Shown here: positions 9,539 through 17,466 of the stretch, piece after piece
Layout: each line of letters begins with the position of its first letter
Numbering within the stretch: the stretch's first letter is position 1
Source: Clostridia bacterium
GTDB taxonomy: Bacteria > Bacillota_A > Clostridia > Oscillospirales > CAG-272
Direction: 5' to 3'
Assembly: GCA_017632155.1 (NCBI GenBank)
Contig: JAGBRZ010000229.1
Span: 1 to 29,617, forward strand
Length of the DNA: 29,617 nt
The notes under the pieces: generated by a model
The model's input: the letters and a program-made list of their open reading frames with translations, nothing else
What the model was told of the DNA's origin: nothing
The model's database searches: none
Position numbers and translations under genes: made by a program

Positions 9539-10867
9539 TTAGTCATTAACAAATTCGTCGTAAATAGCCTTAACGGTGACCTCGAAATCACGTTCCTCAA
9601 CGCCGAGAATGATGTTGAGTTCGGAGGAGCCCTGGTCGATCATCTTGATGTTTACTTCAGCGTTGGATACAGCGGAGAAGACTCTTGCTGCGGTACCCTT
9701 CGCCTTGACCATACCGCGTCCAACAACCGCGATGAGCGCAAGTCCGTCGTCAACGGTGATGCTGTCGGGCTTGAGGGTGCGGTTGAGGGAAGCGATAAGC
9801 TTCTCACGGATGGGATCGATATCGGCTGTTGCAACGATAACGCTCATCGTGTCGATGCCGGTGGGCATGTGCTCGAATGCAATGCCATTTTCCTCGAATA
9901 CCTCAAGCATACGGCGTCCGTAGCCGATCTGAGAGTTCATAAGGTCATCTTCAACCGTGAATACCGAGAAGCCGCGTCTGCCGGCAATACCCGTGATAAT
10001 GTGCTTGTTATCATAGTCGGATGCCGAAGCAACGATCATGGTTCCGTCGTCGCCGGGTCGCATGGTGTTTCTGATGTTGATCGGAATGCCTGCGATTCTT
10101 ACGGGGAAGATTGCATCCTCGTGGAGAACGGTAGCTCCCATGTAGGAAAGCTCACGGAGTTCGCGGTATGTAACCGTTTCGATAGCTCTGGGGCTGTCGA
10201 TGATTCTCGGATCAGCCATCATAAAGCCCGAAACATCGGTCCAGTTTTCGTAAAGGTCGGCGCCCGCCGCACGGGCAACGATAGAGCCGGTTATATCCGA
10301 GCCGCCGCGGGAGAATGTCTTGACAGTGCCGTTGGGCATAAGTCCGTAGAAGCCGGGAATGATCGCGCGCTCGTGGCGTGCAAGCTCTGCTGTGAGAACC
10401 TCGTGGGTCATATCCGCATCAAAGGTTCCGTTATCCTTGAAGAGAATAACGTTTTCGGCGTCGATAAAGTCGAAGCCGATGAACTTTGCGAGAATAAGTC
10501 CCGAAAGGTATTCTCCTCGGCTTGCGGCAAAGTCACGGCCTGCTCTGCCGAGAATGGCGTTTTTGATATAACTCAGCTCACCGCTGATATCAAAATCAAG
10601 ACCAAGGTCTGTTATGATGCCCTGAAAGCGGGCACAGATATTTCTGTAGCAAGTTTCAAATTCTTCCTTTGTTGAAGCCTCGCGGGCGAGGTTGTAGCAC
10701 TGATAAAGCATATCGGTGATCTTGATGTCGTCAGAGAAGCGCTTTCCGGGTGCGGACGGAACGACATATCTTCTGTCGGGATCTGCCGCGATGATTTCCG
10801 CAACTCTTCTGAATTTGTCGGCATCCGCAAGTGAGGAACCGCCGAATTTTACAACCTTAATACTCAT
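9539..10867 (-). CDS. lysC: Aspartate kinase
   Basis: 442 residues. The kinase domain begins VVKFGGSSLADADKF (the KFGGSS substrate/ATP motif) and contains TFSRGGSDITGSIVA. The last ~150 residues hold tandem ACT regulatory domains, including LALIAVVGRGM and INIKMIDQGSSELNI. The length and ACT arrangement resemble the single-chain aspartokinases of the lysC/yclM (thrD) type rather than the two-start Bacillus LysC. It phosphorylates aspartate, the first step to lysine, diaminopimelate, threonine and methionine, and is normally feedback-controlled through the ACT domains. The site CGGAGC just upstream supports the ATG. It stands alone, with its own promoter and terminator. Confidence 0.95.
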   Translation of the reverse strand: MSIKVVKFGGSSLADADKFRRVAEIIAADPDRRYVVPSAPGKRFSDDIKITDMLYQCYNLAREASTKEEFETCYRNICARFQGIITDLGLDFDISGELSYIKNAILGRAGRDFAASRGEYLSGLILAKFIGFDFIDAENVILFKDNGTFDADMTHEVLTAELARHERAIIPGFYGLMPNGTVKTFSRGGSDITGSIVARAAGADLYENWTDVSGFMMADPRIIDSPRAIETVTYRELRELSYMGATVLHEDAIFPVRIAGIPINIRNTMRPGDDGTMIVASASDYDNKHIITGIAGRRGFSVFTVEDDLMNSQIGYGRRMLEVFEENGIAFEHMPTGIDTMSVIVATADIDPIREKLIASLNRTLKPDSITVDDGLALIAVVGRGMVKAKGTAARVFSAVSNAEVNIKMIDQGSSELNIILGVEERDFEVTVKAIYDEFVND

Positions 10868-10908
10868 TTTATTGCTCCGATCTCGTTAATTTTACATTAT
10901 ACTATAAT

Positions 10909-10936
10909 ATTATACAGATTTTTTTGATTCTGTCAA
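10909..10936 (-). promoter_or_regulatory. Promoter of the aspartate kinase gene
   Basis: On the minus strand, TTGACA (10931-10936) and TATAAT (10909-10914) are 16 bases apart, both perfect consensus. The start would fall near 10902, leaving a leader of only about 35 bases, too short for a lysine riboswitch. Confidence 0.9.
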
Positions 10937-11035
10937 CAGAGAAATGAAAATATTTTGGGATTTTTCATAATTTCTGTATTTTTAACATATAGTAAATGCC
11001 CCGCGAACCTTCAATGATGCAATTTTACAACAGCA

Positions 11036-12007
11036 TCAATATTTGTAATATAAGAATTTGTAGAAATACGGATAATCCGAATAAAGATCGGCAAGAGTTT
11101 TGCGCGATGATACTGCGGGATCATTGATGGTGAACCCCGAGGCGGTCAAAGTCGATCCGCCTTTATATCCTGTGATAACCACCCAATGCTGACCTCCTGA
11201 AGCTGTCTTGGCACCGAAGAGTACCGGCTTTCCTGCTTTAAGCTGGTCGTATATCTTCTGAAGATAGCCCGAACTGCTTGTTATCATCGCGTAATCACTC
11301 GGCCAATATACGTTGCCCGATGAGGTGTAGCTCAATTTTCTTGACATAGCATCGGGATAGATCGCAGTTCCCGTGCGATACGACTCGATCATAGCAAAAG
11401 ACGTCGTAGTGCAGCCGACACGGTAGATCGACTTTCCCGATCTTCCGAGCGTGACGCTTGCCCATCTCTTGTCTGTCTGCATATAATGCGGAACAGAAAG
11501 TGAGACGGCGGGATAAGCATTTACCGATGCAAGATATTTTGAGCTTACGTAGCCGAGCTTTGTGCCGTTATAAAGAATACGGCTCCAATCGCCAGTAGTC
11601 CAAAGAACCAGAACAACCTCGCCGCTCGGCAGGCTTCCGATCCTCGAATATGAAGTTCCCGCACCGCTTCTGACGTTGAGGCTTCCGCTTGCGGTCTTGA
11701 CCACCTTTGCGGTCGCACTGACGGTATCTATGTAGTCGGAATGGCAGTAGCCGTATTTTCCGTCGTCAAACTCCACGAACCACCAGTCGCCCGATCTCCA
11801 CATAAGGGTTACGTAATTGCCCTTGTAAAGTGAAGAGATAACCTCGGACGATGACGAAGCCGAGCGCCTAACGTTGAGTGCGGTGCTGGCGGTTGCAACG
11901 CGCCCCGCCTTTGAGGTCTCCGACGCTGCGCTTGCGCCGAAGGGTGCCGCAAAGAGCGAAAGGAGCGCCACCGCCGATAAAATAAATGCAGTAATTCTTT
12001 TTTTCAT
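11036..12007 (-). CDS. Secreted SH3b-domain cysteine peptidase-like protein (C39 family fold)
   Basis: 323 residues from the ATG at 12007, preceded by GAGGAAAG; frames starting farther upstream lack a signal peptide at the N-terminus. A Sec signal peptide (about 1-29, ending GASAA) is followed by two bacterial SH3 domains (about 37-97 and 100-160). Each has the LNVRxxxxxxxxxIxxL and GYVxxxYL-type motifs. The C-terminal part (about 170-323) is a C39-like peptidase: Cys199 in VGCTTTSFAM, His274 in QHWVVITGY and Asp296 in INDPAV make up a full triad. SH3b domains usually bind cell-wall peptides, so it is probably an exported wall-associated hydrolase. It has its own promoter and a hairpin in the leader. 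Confidence 0.92.
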   Translation of the reverse strand: MKKRITAFILSAVALLSLFAAPFGASAASETSKAGRVATASTALNVRRSASSSSEVISSLYKGNYVTLMWRSGDWWFVEFDDGKYGYCHSDYIDTVSATAKVVKTASGSLNVRSGAGTSYSRIGSLPSGEVVLVLWTTGDWSRILYNGTKLGYVSSKYLASVNAYPAVSLSVPHYMQTDKRWASVTLGRSGKSIYRVGCTTTSFAMIESYRTGTAIYPDAMSRKLSYTSSGNVYWPSDYAMITSSSGYLQKIYDQLKAGKPVLFGAKTASGGQHWVVITGYKGGSTLTASGFTINDPAVSSRKTLADLYSDYPYFYKFLYYKY

Positions 12008-12026
12008 AATGTCTTTCCTCATTTCC

Positions 12027-12049
12027 TTCGGCAAATCAACTTTGCCGAA
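12027..12049 (-). promoter_or_regulatory. Hairpin in the 5' leader of the SH3b peptidase gene
   Basis: A perfect 9-bp stem (12027-12035 with 12041-12049) with a 5-base loop sits directly upstream of the ribosome site on the minus-strand mRNA. It could affect mRNA stability or ribosome access. Confidence 0.6.
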
Positions 12050-12097
12050 ATATTTCACATTCCCCCTTTTTGCGCTGTGTTGCATATATGCGTATAT

Positions 12098-12126
12098 ATT
12101 ATAACATAACCCCGGGGAGTTGTGAA
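12098..12126 (-). promoter_or_regulatory. Promoter of the SH3b peptidase gene
   Basis: On the minus strand, TTCACA (12121-12126) and TATAAT (12098-12103) are 17 bases apart, and TGT before the -10 makes it an extended -10. The predicted leader is about 85 bases and includes the hairpin at 12027-12049. Confidence 0.8.
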
Positions 12127-12141
12127 GAGGCAAAATTATGG

Positions 12142-12178
12142 TAAAAAGTCAGGGCATCCCGCTTGGGGACGCCCTGAA
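12142..12178 (-). terminator. Terminator of the ABC exporter gene
   Basis: Read on the minus strand, a 12-bp G/C-rich stem with one G-U pair lies 10 bases after the ABC gene stop and is followed by CTTTTTAC. Confidence 0.88.
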
Positions 12179-12187
12179 ATGGAATAA

Positions 12188-14230
12188 TTATTCTTCAAAT
12201 GAAGGTCTTCTGTGGGGCCTTTCTTCGCCGTCCTCATCGTGGTGTCTGTGAGGTCTTCTGTGCGGACGGTCTTCTTCGTCAACATCGCGACCGCCTTCAA
12301 GATAGCGCTTTGCCTGAGTGGTGAAGAGATCATAGTACTTGCCTCTCTTTGCCATCAGATCGTGGTGGTTGCCCTCCTCGATAAGCTCGCCGTATTCAAG
12401 AACGAGAATCTTTGTTGCAATAACCGCAGATGAAAGCCTGTGCGAAACGAATATTGTGGTCTTACCTTCACGCAGATTATCAAACTGATTGAAGATCTCC
12501 TGCTCAGCCATCGGGTCGAGCGCGGCAGTCGGTTCGTCGAGGATCATAATTTCGGAATCGCGGTAGAATGCCCTTGCAATCGCAAGCTTCTGCCATTGAC
12601 CGCCCGAAAGCTCAATGCCTTCCTTTTCAAAAATACGCGTGAGAGGTGTATCGTAGCCTTCAGGAAGCTTCGAAATGTAGTCCTCCGCATTTGCCTGACG
12701 TGCGCATCCTTCAACCTTATTTCGGTCTTCTTCAAGATGAATATCACCGAAAGCTATGTTTTCCGCAGCAGTAACTGCGTATTTTCCAAAGTCTTGGAAG
12801 ATGATGCCGAACAAGTCGTAAAGCTCGCGGACGTCATATTCTCTCAGATCCTTGCCGTCAAGAAGGATTCGTCCTTCGGTGGGATCGTAAAGACGTGTGA
12901 GAAGCTTGATCAGAGTTGTTTTGCCCGCACCGTTCAGTCCGACGAGCACAACCGTTTCACCGGGACGGAAGGTTGTGGAAAGATTCTTGATGACCTTTCT
13001 GTCCGTGCCGGGGTAAGCGAAGGATACGTTTTCAAAAACGATGGTATGCGGCGCGTTCTTATCAACCTTCTTCGGTGGCTCTGCAATCGGAACGATAGAG
13101 GGCTTTTCCTTCATAAAGGAAATGAGGTTGTCGATAAAGAGGGTGCCCTCGTATACGGACGCCGAGGTGTTGATAAAGGAAGTGACGCAGTTTGCAATAG
13201 AGCTCAGCGCGCCCGTGTAAAGGCTGTAGTTACCAATGGTAAATCTTCCGACAAATACGCCAAAGGCGATAACGGCATAGAATATGCAGTTAACAACCGC
13301 TGATATGATCGCAATGCCGATAAGCCACGCGCTTTCTGCGATGATCAGCTTGCGAAGCCCCGCATAGTATTTCTTGAATACCTTGTTATATCTGTCGATA
13401 AAGGTGTCCGCAAGATCGAAAATTCGAATCTCTTTGACAAGGTCCTTGTTGACAAGCAAGCCGGAGAAGTAGGAAAGCTGTCTTCGATCCTTCGAACGCC
13501 AACGCACGTACTGGAAATGCTTTCTTCTGTATACAAAGGAAACTATTGCGGACGGTACCGAAATGAGCACAACTCCAAGCGGCATCCACCACATATTCGG
13601 AATACGCGCGAGAATGAGTATGTAGCTTATAAGCTGAATTATGGTTGAAATGATCGAGAAGGTTGACTGAAGCGTCTGGATAGGTCTGTGACCTGCCTCA
13701 CGGTTAGCGTTTTCAAGCTTTTCATAAAAGGCAGGCATATCGAAAGAAGCGAGATCTACGTTTCTTGCTTTTTCCATAATTTGAACTTTAACCTGATTTG
13801 TAACCTTTTCACCGGCAATTCTGATGATAGAACTGCTTATCCGCGTAACAACTCTGTTGCAGATACGGTATACGAAAAGGACAATGAGCATCGAAAGAAC
13901 CGCAGATCCCCAAAAAGACGCGGTGAAGGGAATACCCGCCTCTTCTGCAAGTATCCTTTCTTGTATAACAAGATGCAATTCGTCAAGCACGGAAGCCGAT
14001 ATCATCGAACCGATAACGGGCATAACGCCGTCAAAGATCGAGATAAAGACCATCGTGAAAAGTATCAAAGGGCTTGCCTTCCATACTATAACGAAGATGT
14101 ATCCGAGTCGATAAAAAAAGCCTCCGAAAAGCTCTGCCAAAAATCGCGGGACTTCTTTGATGTTTTTGGGCTTCTGGACCTTTTCATATTCATATCTCGG
14201 TCCGCCCCAACCGCCGTTTCCGGGACCCAT
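12188..14230 (-). CDS. ABC exporter, fused membrane and ATPase domains
   Basis: 680 residues from the ATG at 14230 (MGPGNGGWGG), chosen because AAAGGG lies 7 bases upstream; an earlier in-frame start would overlap the promoter. Residues about 40-370 contain six membrane helices of the type I exporter fold. The ATPase domain has Walker A GLNGAGKTT (Lys437), the signature LSGGQWQK, Walker B IMILDEPTAALD and the switch SHRL. Exporters of this half-size kind work as homo- or heterodimers; export of lipids, drugs or peptides is possible and cannot be narrowed down. No partner half-transporter or peptide gene is next to it. The last ~35 residues are an unusual Asp/Glu-His-Arg tail in which RPHRRP occurs twice. 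Confidence 0.95.
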   Translation of the reverse strand: MGPGNGGWGGPRYEYEKVQKPKNIKEVPRFLAELFGGFFYRLGYIFVIVWKASPLILFTMVFISIFDGVMPVIGSMISASVLDELHLVIQERILAEEAGIPFTASFWGSAVLSMLIVLFVYRICNRVVTRISSSIIRIAGEKVTNQVKVQIMEKARNVDLASFDMPAFYEKLENANREAGHRPIQTLQSTFSIISTIIQLISYILILARIPNMWWMPLGVVLISVPSAIVSFVYRRKHFQYVRWRSKDRRQLSYFSGLLVNKDLVKEIRIFDLADTFIDRYNKVFKKYYAGLRKLIIAESAWLIGIAIISAVVNCIFYAVIAFGVFVGRFTIGNYSLYTGALSSIANCVTSFINTSASVYEGTLFIDNLISFMKEKPSIVPIAEPPKKVDKNAPHTIVFENVSFAYPGTDRKVIKNLSTTFRPGETVVLVGLNGAGKTTLIKLLTRLYDPTEGRILLDGKDLREYDVRELYDLFGIIFQDFGKYAVTAAENIAFGDIHLEEDRNKVEGCARQANAEDYISKLPEGYDTPLTRIFEKEGIELSGGQWQKLAIARAFYRDSEIMILDEPTAALDPMAEQEIFNQFDNLREGKTTIFVSHRLSSAVIATKILVLEYGELIEEGNHHDLMAKRGKYYDLFTTQAKRYLEGGRDVDEEDRPHRRPHRHHDEDGEERPHRRPSFEE

Positions 14231-14261
14231 AAAATCACCCTTTCTTTTCTCTGATGCCAAT

Positions 14262-14290
14262 ATTATACCACAAAATAGTTGCGCGCGCAA
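14262..14290 (-). promoter_or_regulatory. Promoter of the ABC exporter gene
   Basis: On the minus strand, TGG-TATAAT (-10 at 14262-14267) is an extended -10; 17 bases upstream is a weak TTGCGC (14285-14290). The -35 lies within a 14-bp palindrome. Confidence 0.7.
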
Positions 14291-14291
14291 C
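14278..14291. repeat. 14-bp perfect palindrome at the ABC promoter -35
   Basis: GTTGCGCGCGCAAC reads the same on both strands and covers the -35 region of the ABC gene, in the gap shared with the divergent DUF1015 gene. It is a plausible regulator site, G/C-rich within an A/T-rich intergenic region. Confidence 0.5.
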
Positions 14292-14328
14292 CGTTTTTTG
14301 AAAAAAACTTGCTTTTATTAAAAAAATA

Positions 14329-14357
14329 TTGCATATTTGCGAAAAATGTAGTATAAT
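14329..14357 (+). promoter_or_regulatory. Promoter of the DUF1015 gene
   Basis: TTGCAT (14329-14334) and TATAAT (14352-14357) with a 17-base spacer. It is back to back with the ABC exporter promoter. Confidence 0.85.
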
Positions 14358-14387
14358 GAAGGTACGATTACACTTAGGAGAATGATT

Positions 14388-15635
14388 ATGATGAAAATTT
14401 TCCCTGCCGATATATTGCTTCCCGATTTTTCCGCGGTTGACGGAAAGCTGTGGGCGTGCGTTGCCTGCGATCAATATACATCCGAGCCCGAATATTGGGA
14501 GCGTGTTGCCGCTACCGTGAAAGATTCACCCTCCACACTCAATCTGATGCTCCCCGAAGTATGGCTCGAGGATTCCGAAAAGAGAATTCCGCCCATCCAC
14601 GCCGCAATGAAAAAGTATATTGACGAAGGAATACTTAAGGAGCATAAAAACTGTGCGGTCTATCTTGAACGCATCCAGTCGGACGGCAAGCTCCGCCGCG
14701 GTCTTGTCTGCGCTATCGATCTTGAGGATTACGATTTTTCCGTCGGATCGCTTTCTCCCATCCGTCCCACCGAAAAGACCGTTGTTGAGCGTATACCTCC
14801 CAGACTTGCCGTAAGACGCGGCGCACCTCTCGAGATGCCTCACGTAATGCTTCTCGTAGATGATGCTGATGACGTTTTCCTTTCTCGATTTGCGGGAAGA
14901 GCGGCTGATGCATATTCCTTCGACCTTGCCGAGGGTGGTGGCAGCGTTAAAGCCTCGTTTGTTTCCGCAGATGAATTAGATTCGCTTAATTCTGCCCTTG
15001 CCGTTTTAGCTCAGAATGCAGAAAAGCGAGCAAAGAATAACGGTGGTGCGCCCATAACTCTTGCAGTCGGCGACGGAAACCACTCTCTCGCAACCGCAAA
15101 GGCTTCCTGGCAGGAGATTCGCGCGAATCTGACCGAAGACGAAGCCAAGACCCATCCCGCCCGCTACGCGCTTGTAGAGATCTGCAATCTTCACGAGCCA
15201 AGCCTTGTTTTTGAGCCGATATACAGATCGATCGAAAACATCGACGTAATGGAGCTTGCAAATGACTTTGAAACCTTTGCCGCAAGTCAGCAAGGAAGAT
15301 TCCCCGCGCAGATCTTCGATATGATCCTCGAGGGCAACAATGTGGAGGTGGTCATCGAACACCCCGAATACACACTCCCGGTTGCCAGCCTTCAGCATTT
15401 CCTTGACGAATGGCTAAAGTCCCACCCGCGCGCAGTTATAGATTACATCCACGGCGAAGATACGCTTTGCCGACTCGCTGCTCGCGATGCCTGTGCGGGA
15501 TTCGTGTTTGAAGGAATGTCAAAAGCCGATCTTTTCCCCGCAGTCGAAGCCGACGGCACGCTTCCGCGAAAGACCTTCTCGATGGGCCACGCAGCCGATA
15601 AGAGATTTTATATCGAGTGCAGAAAGATACTTTAA
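14388..15635 (+). CDS. DUF1015 (COG4198) family protein
   Basis: 415 residues from the ATG at 14388, seven bases after TAGGAG; ATGs at 14382 and 14391 are alternatives. The N-terminus MKIFPADILLPDF, the motif WACVACDQYTSEPEYWE and the conserved LAVGDGNHSLATAKASW are characteristic of DUF1015 proteins. It appears soluble, with no signal peptide. The family is widespread, often near serine-synthesis genes in other bacteria. Its biochemical role is not something the sequence shows; the DGNHS stretch looks like a conserved active-site loop. Here it stands alone between its own promoter and terminator, divergent from an ABC exporter, so context does not help. Confidence 0.9.
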   Translation: MMKIFPADILLPDFSAVDGKLWACVACDQYTSEPEYWERVAATVKDSPSTLNLMLPEVWLEDSEKRIPPIHAAMKKYIDEGILKEHKNCAVYLERIQSDGKLRRGLVCAIDLEDYDFSVGSLSPIRPTEKTVVERIPPRLAVRRGAPLEMPHVMLLVDDADDVFLSRFAGRAADAYSFDLAEGGGSVKASFVSADELDSLNSALAVLAQNAEKRAKNNGGAPITLAVGDGNHSLATAKASWQEIRANLTEDEAKTHPARYALVEICNLHEPSLVFEPIYRSIENIDVMELANDFETFAASQQGRFPAQIFDMILEGNNVEVVIEHPEYTLPVASLQHFLDEWLKSHPRAVIDYIHGEDTLCRLAARDACAGFVFEGMSKADLFPAVEADGTLPRKTFSMGHAADKRFYIECRKIL

Positions 15636-15641
15636 ATACTT

Positions 15642-15673
15642 AAAGAACCGATTTTTCAGTCGGTTCTTTTTTT
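15642..15673 (+). terminator. Terminator of the DUF1015 gene
   Basis: A 10-bp stem (15642-15651 with 15660-15669), an 8-base loop and a run of seven T to 15673. Confidence 0.92.
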
Positions 15674-15683
15674 ATGCCTTGTT

Positions 15684-15716
15684 GTGACATATTTTTCTCA
15701 AGTCATCGAATATAAT
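15684..15716 (+). promoter_or_regulatory. Long-spacer promoter of spoIIGA, Spo0A-type candidate
   Basis: TATAAT at 15711-15716 has no -35 at 16-18 bases, but GTGACA (5 of 6 to TTGACA) lies at 15684-15689 with a 21-base spacer. Bacillus spoIIE and spoIIG promoters have the same abnormal 21-22-base spacing and depend on Spo0A. Weak 0A-box-like sequences are CATCGAA (15704-15710) and TGTCACA on the opposite strand at 15683-15689. Confidence 0.5.
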
Positions 15717-15728
15717 AGAGGTGAGGTG

Positions 15729-16610
15729 ATGAAGGTGGGACAAACGGTATATGCCGACGTTCTTTTTTTGATAAATTTCAGCATGGACTTCCTTGTTTTT
15801 TATATTTGCGCAAGATTTGCGGGGCGCAGGCTTTATCCTTTCAGAAGCGCTCTTGCCTCTGCACTCGGCGGTGCTTACGGAGTCGCCTCACTGTTTATTG
15901 ATACAAATGGGTTTATTACCTCGGTCTGTGACGTCGCGGCATTGATCGTTATATGTTGCGTGGCTTTTGCTTCAAGGAATATGCGCTTCCGCGATTTTTT
16001 GGGACGCTGCATCCTTTTTGCCTTGATATCCTCGATCCTCGGCGGCATTATGACCGCGCTTTCCTCAATGCTTGAGCGATCGGGATTTGCCTCACTTGAG
16101 TATGAAAGCGGTGACGATATCAGCGTTTGGCTTTTTACCATAATCGCAGCAGCAGGCGGCGCAGCTGCTTTTGTCGGCGGAAAGCGTATGAAGCGGATAG
16201 CCGCCTCCAAGAGTGCTGATGTTGAGATCAAAATGAACGGCAAAAGTATCGTCATCCGCGCAATGACGGATACGGGGAATATGCTCACAGATCCCTTGAG
16301 CGGAAGAGCTGTCGCTCTTTGTGAGCTTGATGCTATTGGAAAGCTCTTACCGTCTGAAATGATCGACTATTGGAGAAGCGGCGAGTTTTCGTCATGTATC
16401 TCTTCGGAGTTTGCCTCAAAAATCAGATTTATACCCGCAAGGGGCGCCCTTGGCGGCAAAACTTCATTGCTTGCTGCGGTAGAGCCCGATGCGGTAACCG
16501 TCATAAACGATAAAGGAAAAAGGGAAGCGGACATACTTATCGCTCCCGTGCCCTATAATTTAAGCGCAGGCGAAAGCAGAGCCTTGCTTCCGCCCGGACT
16601 TGTTGATTAA
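15729..16610 (+). CDS. spoIIGA: Sigma-E processing peptidase SpoIIGA
   Basis: 293 residues from the ATG at 15729, preceded by GAGGTGAGG; Bacillus SpoIIGA has 309. Five membrane helices occupy about residues 5-160, starting VYADVLFLINFSMDFLVFY, which is typical of the family. The C-terminal domain carries the aspartic protease motif TDTGN with Asp181, corresponding to the catalytic Asp183 of Bacillus. It later has FIPARGALGGKTSLLAA, matching the conserved region after the active site. SpoIIGA sits in the sporulation septum and, upon a forespore signal (SpoIIR), cleaves the pro-sequence of sigma-E. sigE follows after 10 bases with its ribosome site at the spoIIGA stop, so the two are one operon. 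Confidence 0.95.
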   Translation: MKVGQTVYADVLFLINFSMDFLVFYICARFAGRRLYPFRSALASALGGAYGVASLFIDTNGFITSVCDVAALIVICCVAFASRNMRFRDFLGRCILFALISSILGGIMTALSSMLERSGFASLEYESGDDISVWLFTIIAAAGGAAAFVGGKRMKRIAASKSADVEIKMNGKSIVIRAMTDTGNMLTDPLSGRAVALCELDAIGKLLPSEMIDYWRSGEFSSCISSEFASKIRFIPARGALGGKTSLLAAVEPDAVTVINDKGKREADILIAPVPYNLSAGESRALLPPGLVD

Positions 16611-16620
16611 GGAGATTAAT

Positions 16621-17343
16621 ATGTTTACAAATATCTTTTTGCGGGTGCGTCTGTTTTTTGCCCGCTTTCTTGCAAGATTTAATAAAGGCAACGGAATATA
16701 TTACGTCAACGGACCCGATACGTTGCCGCCACCTCTTACGGCAGAGGAAGAAAATGAAGCAATAACGGAATTTGAATTAACTGGAAATAGGGTGATACGT
16801 GGCTTATTGATTGAACGAAATCTGCGCCTTGTCGTTTACATAGCTCGTAAATTTGAAAGTACGGGTATTGGAATAGAAGATCTTGTTTCGATCGGTACAA
16901 TCGGATTAATAAAGGCGATCGGCAGCTTTCGTTCCGATAAAGGCATCAAGCTTGCAACGTATGCTTCTCGTTGCATCGAAAATGAGATCCTTATGTATAT
17001 CCGCAAGCATAGCCAGACAAAGTGCGAGGTGTCGCTCGACGAGCCACTCAACGTAGATTGGGACGGCAACGAGCTTCTTCTTTCCGATGTGCTTGATTCG
17101 GGCGAGGAGAGTGTTTGCGAGCAATTTGCCGCAAGCGAGGAAAGAATCCGCGTCCGCCGCGCAGTCGCCGCACTTGCACCGCGGGAAAGGCAGATCATTG
17201 AGCTTCGTTACGGACTCACCGGCAAACGCGAATTGACACAAAAGGAGGTCGCGGACCTCCTTGGAATCTCGCAATCTTACATCTCAAGGCTTGAAAAAAG
17301 GATAATTGAAGGCTTGCGGCGCGAAATGATGGGAAAAATATAA
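16621..17343 (+). CDS. sigE: Sporulation sigma factor E precursor (pro-sigma-E)
   Basis: 240 residues from the ATG at 16621 with AAGGAG six bases upstream; Bacillus pro-sigma-E has 239. The N-terminal ~27 residues form an amphipathic, Phe/Arg-rich membrane-binding pro-sequence, followed by GIYYVNGPDTLPPPL. Tyr27-Tyr28 aligns with the SpoIIGA cleavage site of Bacillus. Region 2 contains NLRLVVYIARKFE, GIEDLVSIGTIGLIKAI and LATYASRCIENEILMYIRK; region 4 contains LTQKEVADLLGISQSYISRLEKR. Mature sigma-E directs early mother-cell genes. In many spore formers sigG follows directly; here the next gene is rpmE under its own promoter, so sigG is not in its usual place. Confidence 0.96.
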   Translation: MFTNIFLRVRLFFARFLARFNKGNGIYYVNGPDTLPPPLTAEEENEAITEFELTGNRVIRGLLIERNLRLVVYIARKFESTGIGIEDLVSIGTIGLIKAIGSFRSDKGIKLATYASRCIENEILMYIRKHSQTKCEVSLDEPLNVDWDGNELLLSDVLDSGEESVCEQFAASEERIRVRRAVAALAPRERQIIELRYGLTGKRELTQKEVADLLGISQSYISRLEKRIIEGLRREMMGKI

Positions 17344-17372
17344 AATAATTTTGAGAATTTTTCAAAAAGGTA

Positions 17373-17401
17373 TTGCAAATTTGATTGAAATGTGATATAA
17401 T
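17373..17401 (+). promoter_or_regulatory. Promoter of rpmE
   Basis: TTGCAA (17373-17378) and TATAAT (17396-17401) at 17 bases, with TGA before the -10 (extended). Confidence 0.88.
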
Positions 17402-17405
17402 TTTA

Positions 17406-17437
17406 CGGTAATTGCAATACCGACGGCAAAATCCGTC
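17406..17437 (+). promoter_or_regulatory. Structured 5' leader of rpmE, possible L31 leader
   Basis: Two small perfect hairpins overlap by one base at C17421-G17422: 17406-17410 with 17418-17422, and 17422-17426 with 17433-17437, 5 bp each. They fill the short leader between the start point and the ribosome site. Autoregulatory L31 leaders are known in several phyla, including Firmicutes; I cannot align this one to a model. Confidence 0.4.
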
Positions 17438-17466
17438 AGAATAATGCTAAAAGTGAGGTGTTTATT

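Noticed and set aside
9533..10675. Long open frame antisense to aspartate kinase (380 codons)
   Set aside because: The minus-strand gene has clear kinase and ACT motifs, a promoter and a ribosome site; the plus-strand frame has none.
10868..10902. Lysine riboswitch in front of aspartate kinase
   Set aside because: The perfect promoter leaves a leader of about 35 bases, far too short for the lysine aptamer.
11015..11038. Hairpin at the end of the SH3b peptidase gene as a terminator
   Set aside because: Only 6 bp (TGATGC with GCATCA), a 12-base loop and no T-run on the minus strand.
17349..17368. A/T-only hairpin after sigE as a terminator
   Set aside because: TTTTGA/TCAAAA type stem without G/C core; too weak to call.
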